Origin: Akanthomyces muscarius
Lineage: Eukaryota; Ascomycota; Sordariomycetes; Hypocreales; Cordycipitaceae
DNA length: 64,000 bases
Assembly (NCBI RefSeq): GCF_028009165.1
Contig: NC_079244.1
Location: 682,001-746,000, forward strand
Reading direction: 5' to 3'
Shown here: positions 57,077 to 64,000 of the stretch, one piece after another
Position numbering within the stretch: position 1 is the first letter of the stretch
How the letters are laid out: every line of letters begins with the position of its first letter
Program-made: the position numbers and the translations under genes
Notes under the pieces: generated by a model
Told to the model about the DNA's origin: nothing
Databases searched by the model: none
What the model saw: only the letters and a program-made list of their open reading frames with translations

Positions 57077-58825
57077 GGCGCGCTAACTTTGAACACCAAG
57101 AAACCACTGTCTTGACTGCGGGGGAAATGTCAGTCGCCGGTCTTCCTCCGTTCCGCAGGCGTCTACTGACAGTGTCTGGCTTGTTCCTGTCAAGCCCAAG
57201 GTAGGCAAACATGGCCAGTGTTTGATGATGAGGCTGCAGAGCCCAATGCGAGAATTAATTCCCCTCGCCGTTACAACCACCACGCGCATCGCCCACCACT
57301 TACGTACAAACTCCTCTAATCGAGCCACCGCTTCCTTTCCGAGACAGCACGCATCGCCAAGCCCGGGCGCCGTTCGTCATGGACAGCCTTTTTTGCTCCT
57401 CACTTCGAGGACCGTAGGGCCAGCCAGCCAGGCCAAGCGATCCACGAGGCTACCGCTCGTCCACCGCTCTCCCACCGCAGCGTGTGCCTCGCTGAATCGC
57501 GGCAGCTTGCACCTACCTCGTCGACGCTCAGCCAAAGCACCAGCTCTTTTCGGGGCTTTGACCATCCGCTAATAATAAATGACTTAACCATTCAAAGCCC
57601 AGCAATCCGAAAACGAGGTGTCATTGCTCAACGGGTGCTCGAAGCCGAGAGACAGGCAAACCACTCTGCCTTGGTCGATCGGCACAATCAGAGCACTTTT
57701 AAAATTGCCACGCCCACAAGGGCCATGATTACCCGCTCCAAGACTCGATGCGCACCCAGCAAAGGGAGGATGCGAGATCCACCCTCAACGGCATTGATAA
57801 TTTGGTTCCGACGCCCAAGGTTTCTAGGGAAAATTAGCAGTTCCTTGCAATATAATATGCTGCTGCCGGCCTACGTGAGGTAATGTCTGTAGCGTCCCGT
57901 TTTTCAACTCGTCAAGCTGCGAGGGTCGGTTAGGAGGCGCCCAATTTTCAAGCTAGGCAAACGTCCTGCAAGCTACTGCACGCTGCGCTGAGCCGCCTCC
58001 GCCCGACGTTGTATCGCACTTCACCGTCGACGGCCTGGAGCTCATTGGCAGTAGGATATGGCCAATGCTCAATGGACGCCACATGCTGCTAGTCGGCACT
58101 TTTGAGCGCTATCGAATCTTGGAGCACTTGCACTCTGACCGTTTGACGATGCCAACACACATAGGAACAGACAGCCACGTCAAGCGCTAGCTGGCCTCAT
58201 GCTGAGCAAAGTGTGAGCTATTTGTAAAGCGAGCTGGGCGCAATGAGGTGAATACTGGAAGTACTTCTGCGAAACTGCTCTACATTTATTTTTCTCTTTC
58301 AAAAAGATAGACATTGTAGAGTGCACACCGTAATTGTGCTGGCCACCGTTGAGGTTGCTTCGTGCATGGCAGTCTCGACGGCCAGTACAGCTTATTGACG
58401 AGCTGTAGCATTTGAGTATGAAAGAAAAATGGTTTTACAAAGTGCATAGTCAACCTGGCCGTGATTTTGTCCCTGTATCTACTTCTCCGCGTGCCAGTCG
58501 CTCTCAAGGCTGCCATGTATGGTCTGTAGATGTTTGGCAGCCGGCAACATGAGCATGCGTTGGCCTGCACCTGCCACTGCCACTGCAAACGCACTCGGCC
58601 ATTTCTTGCGTCCAGCCATCATTTCCAACTCCTTCATACTCAAATCAGCCATCATCACAGGTATCCTTTATCCATTCTTTGGTCGTCATCTCACCACTAC
58701 ATTCTTTTTGACCATTCACTCATACGATCGATGGCATCAACATCACTTTGAGATCCTCGTCGTGCTCTACCCTCTCCAGGCCCTTGCTCCTGATGTATGA
58801 GCACAGGTCCATGCAGTTGCAATAG

Positions 58826-59002
58826 ATCATCGAGTTGCTCTTGTTCGAGTTGCCCTTGTTCATCGAATTGCTCTTGTTCATCGAATTGCTCTTGTTCATC
58901 GAATTGCTCTTGTTCATCGAACTGCTCTTGTTCGAGTTGCCCCGATTCATCGAGTCGCTCTTGTTCGTCGAATTGCTCTTGTTCATCAAAGTGCTCTAGT
59001 TC
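58826..59002. repeat. 18-bp minisatellite, open in several frames
   Basis: About ten units of the 18-mer cgaattgctcttgttcat, the central four nearly exact (about 58864..58925) and the outer ones degenerate. Because 18 is a multiple of three and the unit lacks stops in several frames, long artificial frames arise on both strands: Cys/Ser repeats on plus, and Phe-Asp-Glu-Gln-Glu-Gln or Met-Asn-Lys-Ser-Asn-Ser repeats on minus. It lies just upstream of, and in one frame with, the PLAC8-like gene, so it could encode an N-terminal extension or be leader DNA. Confidence 0.75.
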
Positions 59003-59165
59003 ACTTAGGGTCACTTGTTTACATACCTCCTCTTGTTCATCGGATTCGTCTATTTCGGCACAACCACCAGATCCTGCGCGATATAGTCACCTCCGCCAAC
59101 TTCCCGCCTGGCAGCATCAAACCCTGTGGAGCTGTTGCGATTTCGTCCGATATATATCAAGGACG

Positions 59166-60326
59166 ATGGAGCAGCAAGTCAGCTGGCATTGGCCCCCATC
59201 TGGCGAACATGATGACCCAGCTCCCCCAGATTTTGCCGAGACTTGCTTCTGTCCCTGCCTCGTGTACAGTCGCACATTGGCACGCTTGAACGCCGCATTT
59301 GCTGGCCAGAACCCTCAGCGAATCCCAAACGCGAACTGCATCGACCTTAACAGCTGCAATTTTGTGCTCTGTCTTCCATGTTGGTCTTGTATCCGTTGGT
59401 GATAACTTCCTCGCTAACATACCAAGTCTGGGGCTTTTCCATTGCCCGTTTGCAAGCGACTGTTCGTTCATTTTACGGTATCAAAGGCAACACCACCAAC
59501 GACTAGCGAGACGGATGGTGCTGCCCATGCACAAGCCTCCAGCGGAGCGAGTATGAGATCTTGATCCGAGAAAAGGAACGTCAGCGACGTGTCGACACTC
59601 CGTCCTATACAAGCCAGAGCTCCATGGTGTATGCTCCATCAAGCGCGGTCATCAAGCCAACGAGCAACCACCAGCCGCAAAGAACTGCAGGCTCTGCATA
59701 CCCAACTTCTCTACATGTTGACACGGCTGGAGACTCTGTTTTGCGGTATGTCATCTCTCTACTGTTGTGGAATTGGCTAATCCTCCAATAGACAACCGGC
59801 ACACGGAAGCATTCCATTGATCAGCATCACATCCCCTTCTGTTGTAATTGAAACTACAAGCCCATCACAGTCTGTTGCTTGTGTAGCCGACCCGTCAGTT
59901 GCATCGGGGCTCATCATCCAGCCAGAGCACAGCCTTCAGAACGACCCGACTGTCACTGTGGTTACGCGGGAGAGGATCAAGGAGCATCTAATCGATCGGG
60001 ACTCTAAATCGGAAACAAGCTCGTTGCATAAAGCATCAGAGCACCGCCTTGAGGATCATGCCGGCTTGAAGCAGCCAAGCCCGAGACCCGAGCATGCCAT
60101 TGTTGAGTGCACTGATGGAACTACCTCGCCACCTGCCGGTTCCACTCAGACTCAAGCAACCTTGCCCTCTGTTGAAGAGATCATAGCGCACCGTCTTGAG
60201 CATCATTCTAGACAAGAACAGCCAACCCCGAAACCCGAACATGCCATTATTGACTGTACCGATGGAACTACTTCGCCGCCTCCCAGTTCTGTCGAGGCAA
60301 AGGTAACCTTTTGTGGTGAAGGCTAA
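59166..60326 (+). pseudogene. PLAC8-family gene with an in-frame TAG
   Basis: The model joins 59166..59370, 59427..59745 and 59792..60326 (introns of 56 and 46 nt). The PLAC8 signature is present: ETCFCPCLVYSRTLARLNAA, then after the first splice FSIARLQATVRSFYGIKGN, and RDGWCCPCTSLQRSEYEI, matching the family's C-x-C-P-C, R-x-x-YGIxG and CCPC...Q..E blocks. Between YGIKGNTTND and RDGWCCPC the frame holds a TAG (59504..59506). The downstream frame is open for 273 codons and ends with two 33-residue repeats (HRLEDHAGLKQPSPRPEHAI and HRLEHHSRQEQPTPKPEHAI). A 45-nt GT-AG segment, 59462..59506, could be spliced out in frame but would delete the conserved YGIKG. PLAC8 proteins are cysteine-rich membrane-associated proteins linked to metal handling or size control. 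Without the stop it would have about 352 residues. The start could be further upstream. Confidence 0.65.
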
Positions 60327-63300
60327 AAAAGCCCAGCGTATAGTAGTATGGAACAAATTAGGGCAAAGGAGAGGCCAGACCTGTCGTAATAGGATTATAG
60401 CTTAGAGAATACACATCATATTACACCCCGAAAAAAACGAACCCCAGGTAGATGAGAACCGAGTAGCAACACTGCTTCCATTGAGAACTGGGGACATTCC
60501 TCTGCCATTCGGAGCTCAAAGTCATCAAAGCTACTACAATACCCCAGACAACATATTCTTTATGATCTAAGGAAATGATTTATCAAAAATGGCAGCCTCC
60601 TGATTGGCTTCACATGAAGGTGTAGGGTAGGGCAGTGAGCTACGAGCCGCTGCCAGTACCAGGAAAAACTAGACCAGTCACTTTTCTGCGGTAAATGAAC
60701 TGGATGTAGGCTAGAGCTAGGTTTTTCTGCTAGAACTGGACAAATCAAGGCCCCGACGCCCCGGCCAAGGTTGGGTGGCGAGGTGGCCGGCGCAGGCGAC
60801 CCGTCTGTAAGACAGCGACTGGAATGCAGTCAGATCGACAACAAGCAAAACAGGATTTTGACCGGCCCAAGGGAGTTGGAGTTGGGATGAAACGAAACCC
60901 TTCTTAGTCGCTGAAGGTTATGACAAGTGGCTGTTACAGAAACAAAGGGGGAACAGTGGAATTTGCTCTAGTTCATGTCGTGGGTTTGGGGTCTACTGCG
61001 TGTGCGGACGGTATGGGAGAGGTCGTAGCCGGCCGTGACGGTGGCTGGTGGAGGACGAAGACCAGTTCCTAATTCAAGGCAGTACGCGGGCAACAGGATG
61101 AGCGAGAGAGAGCGACGGAGCGGCCACAGCAAGGAGTTGAGGTTTCCTATATGAGAGCTTATGAGGGCTGATTGGACGAGAGTGCTTCACTCGCAACGTA
61201 CCACAGTCGTGAGAGGTCACCTCTCTTTGTACGCGTTCTTTTTGTGCGAGCAGAGGACGCGACGCGGTATTTTAATAGATTGAATACGAGAGAGAGGGGG
61301 TTTTATATTGGGTTACGACATATGTAGCCATGTCCTTGAAACTTGTGTGCGCTGGAGGTCGAGGCAGGTCGCGATATCTGGCCAGGTGGGGAAGCGGTGG
61401 TGAATGGCACCCCGACGAGGGCGAGGCCTTGCCGGTCCAATGACACGCTGCCGCATGGCTCGCGGTGGAGGAGGCAAACGGTACAGGTTTCTCTGGACGA
61501 GGCCGGGTTTGCTTCCTTGATGGTCAGGTGTGTCAGGTGTTCTGTCATGGTATGCTGGTTCGCCTCCTGGAGGCCGTGTGTAAGTCGGTGCTGGGCTGGC
61601 ACAAAGGGGCGCAGGCCCAGCGACCCAGCTGCACTATGACGTTCGAGGGGCTGATTCTGTTGGGCTACGGCGTAGTAAAGGTGATAAATCCATCTTTGCA
61701 AATAGTCGATGTGAGGGAAAACAAAATTGGTTGGTAGGGATAGGGACGAAAAAAGAGTTCGAGTCCATGGCTCGTTAGTGGCGAGACTAGGGCGGAAAAC
61801 TACAAGCGTCTAGTGGCCAGACAGTATTGTGTGCATGAATAGAAATAGTGGCGAGTTGAAAAGAAGAGCAGAAGCGCTTGTGCGACAATGGAAGCAAACA
61901 TACACATGGCTCTGGTAACACGACAGGTTTCTACGTTGCGACTGGTGGTGGAGAGGCCAAAGCGACGGACCTGTCTGGCGTTGGATGATGGTGTGCCACA
62001 GTCTGATATGCGGCAAGACGATGGGCAAGAGTGTGGGTGGATCCCGCCTGTGCAAGATGGATGGAGGATCGGGTGTTGATTGGAGGGCATGATGAGGGGG
62101 AAAGGAGAGACATTTGTTCAAGGGTTGAGACAAGCGAATGGATGAGACTCAAGCTTGTTCGTTTCCGGCGGGCGAGCATCATGAGCGAATGATTTGCGAT
62201 TGAGTGTAGAAGGGCCGAGATGCAGACGCGAGAGGCTGCGCAGTTTCGAGTAACCGCCGTGGCTCTACTTTGCTTGCTGTCGATTTTGTGTAATCAATCA
62301 AGAGGAGATGGAGAGGAAGCGAGTGGGAGGGAGCAAGGGGGTGGTGGTTCCAGGTCGGAGGCCATCGTCGCCTTGCAGGAGGACAATCATGCGTGTGGGC
62401 GATGCAATTGGCCACGAAGAGTGCAATAAGCTGCAGTAGTAGCATGATGGCCGCCGCAGGGCCTATGGCTGCGGCAAGAAAAAGAGGCCAAGGCGGAAAA
62501 GGAAAATTTGGGCCTGCATGTTCGTGTCGGATTCGCGTTTTTTTGCTTCTTGTGCGAAAAAAAGGTTATGCAGGGGCTAGTTTTGCACAACTGTAGACGA
62601 GTCCAGTATTGCAGCGGACACGAAAGAATGATAACGAGCGGTCGTGATGATGATGGTAAAAATTGTTGGGATAAAAGAAAAAAAGAAAAAAAAAAAAAGG
62701 AAAAACCGTTGCAACAGTTGTACAGAGATGTAGTACCGTTGGAGCCGTTGGGCTGGCTGGGAAGAGGGTGGAAATACCAGTAAGAGGTGCACACAATACA
62801 AAAAGTGAGGCGGCCATGCAACACAGAGAGAGCAGCACAAAAACGGTAGGTGAATTGCAGGCCAGTCCTGTGCGATGGTAGGACAGTAACGATACATGTC
62901 TTTAGGAATTTTTTTCAATCTTTTCGATGCGGGCAAGGGCTGGTAATTTAACCGCCTTTCCATTGTATTGGAAAAGGGGACTGCACAATAATAATACCGA
63001 TAATGAGGTCTGCACTAAAGACGCGCCTGGCTAACCCTGGCAAATGCAACGCGCGACGGTTAACTTGACTAGGTACTTTAAGGACCACCTAATGTTGCTG
63101 AGTAGGTAGGTAACAGCTGAGGCGTTGCACTTGGAGCCTGCCCCCACACACACCACAGCCGAAAGCCCACAGGCCACTTGCCACTAAACGGACGGCCGCC
63201 CAGCGATGAGCCCACTGCAAATCGCCAGCTTTCAGCTTTGCAGCTATGCAATGTAATCTCGTTGCGTGTCTCGCCGTCTGTCTCACACCAAGAGAAGCCT

Positions 63301-64000
63301 TTCCTCCTTGCCTCCCTTCCAGTTCATCCCACTTTTTCGACAACTTCTATTCGCTTCTCGGTCACCTTGCTAGAAACTAGATAGAAAGGAGCTGCTGAGC
63401 CTTCCCATCTCTCGGCCGCACGCTGGCTGAGCTCCTTGCTGGCTTGCTGGCCTATCCTGCGACCTTGGTAGGCGGCCCACCCAACTGTAATACTGCAGGT
63501 GGTAGTTACAAGGCACAGCCAGCAGCAGCGTCCTGCTACGCTTTAGCGTTTCGGTCACCGCAGCGGCGCCCTCCTCTGTGCCGCGCACCAAGAGCTAGAG
63601 GGTCCCACCGGCGCGCCCGCGTCGTCCTACCACGCTCGTCCCACGCTACACTTAATCCCCCGTATCGCCCCCCCCCCCATCCTGTGTCTCGATCTCTCGC
63701 TTCTCTCTTCCTACTCTTTACTGTTACGCCTCACACTTGGTCTGGCGACGAGAGGCAGGAAAATCGTGCAACGTCATTTCGATATTTAAATCGCAGTCTT
63801 CCTCGCCAAGTCGAGGAACTATTCTTCACTCACCCACAACTCACTCGAACAAGCAATTCCCTACAAGAAAAAGTCTCAACGCTTCCAACGACTGTAGCTG
63901 CTTGATTCGCCCTAGGGAAACATTGGAGATTTCGAACCTTGAACGACTTTTCCTTTTCCTTTTTCTTTTTAAAAAAATAAAACTTTCCACACATCTTGCA
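60327..64000. other. 3.7 kb region without a supported gene
   Basis: I find no coding frame with family signal or convincing structure. The stretch has A-rich runs near 62680..62705, and its last 300 bp contain a C-run (63668..63678) and a strongly pyrimidine-rich end (ttttccttttcctttttctt, 63946..63968). That end looks like the leader of a gene starting just beyond the window. Long leaders of this kind are usual for regulatory genes in filamentous fungi. Confidence 0.4.

Larger units (their letters stand above)
55087..58825. other. 3.7 kb gene-poor region
   Basis: No supported gene on either strand. Short direct repeats occur at 56875..56908 (17-bp unit gcatcctgcccagcgcc, two copies) and 57050..57076 (9-bp unit actctgccc, three copies). 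Several 60-130 codon frames exist but lack signatures, start context or codon bias. Confidence 0.45.

Noticed and set aside
57482..57883. 133-codon plus-strand frame in the gene-poor region
   Set aside because: Low-complexity ends, no family signal and no supporting exon structure.
58697..59014. Minus-strand Gln/Glu-rich repeat protein
   Set aside because: It is one of several frames opened by the 18-bp minisatellite, with nothing conserved outside the repeat.
61303..61701. 132-codon minus-strand frame
   Set aside because: No signature, no homologue recognised, and the composition matches the surrounding noncoding DNA.

Overview
The window is nuclear DNA of a filamentous ascomycete (Pezizomycotina, most likely Sordariomycetes, order Hypocreales; the genus is not resolved). 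Genes are monocistronic on both strands, with short GT-AG introns of about 46-214 nt. The gene set includes a Vac8 with a lipidated N-terminus, a fused proton-translocating transhydrogenase (absent from budding yeast), complex I NDUFA12, Spg1/Tem1 and a Zn2Cys6 regulator. I saw no rRNA, convincing tRNA, CRISPR array or intact transposon.

Left part, 0.5-5.8 kb: ALB1-like ribosome biogenesis factor (+), then divergent mitochondrial IF3 (-) and inner membrane protease IMP1 (+), then VAC8 (-, seven exons). From 5.8 to 11.3 kb there is a long gene-poor stretch holding one decayed gene. From 11.3 to 21.3 kb: the AMPK gamma subunit SNF4 (+), a large RhoGAP protein (+), a small acidic ORF and RPA3 (-), a 2.6 kb gene-free stretch and an ATF/CREB-type bZIP factor (+).

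The 21.9-31.8 kb block is almost entirely mitochondrial: mL38 (-) divergent from uL4m (+), PGS1 (-) divergent from NDUFA12 (+), then NAD(P) transhydrogenase (-). With IF3/IMP1 this gives three head-to-head mitochondrial pairs, each with a CCAAT box in its shared spacer. They serve organelle translation, protein maturation, cardiolipin synthesis, complex I and NADPH supply.

From 32 to 44 kb the character is accessory: a short GPI-type surface protein, an S41-like secreted peptidase, a Zn2Cys6 transcription factor, a frameshifted remnant, a charged coiled-coil gene interrupted by two stops (or a 36-nt intron), and a small cysteine-rich secreted protein. Core genes return at 44.7-46.9 kb (HEM3 and the glycine cleavage H protein, convergent). 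They are followed by a second cysteine-rich secreted protein, the Spg1/Tem1 GTPase, two lineage-type hypothetical proteins, a long gene-poor region, and a PLAC8-family gene with an in-frame TAG (58.8-60.3 kb). The last 3.7 kb has no gene I can support.

Three places (about 41.65, 52.5 and 59.5 kb) share a pattern in which clear coding sequence continues past a stop or frame change. They are the best candidates for unusual splicing, recoding or recent decay. No new defence-like or biosynthetic system could be demonstrated.
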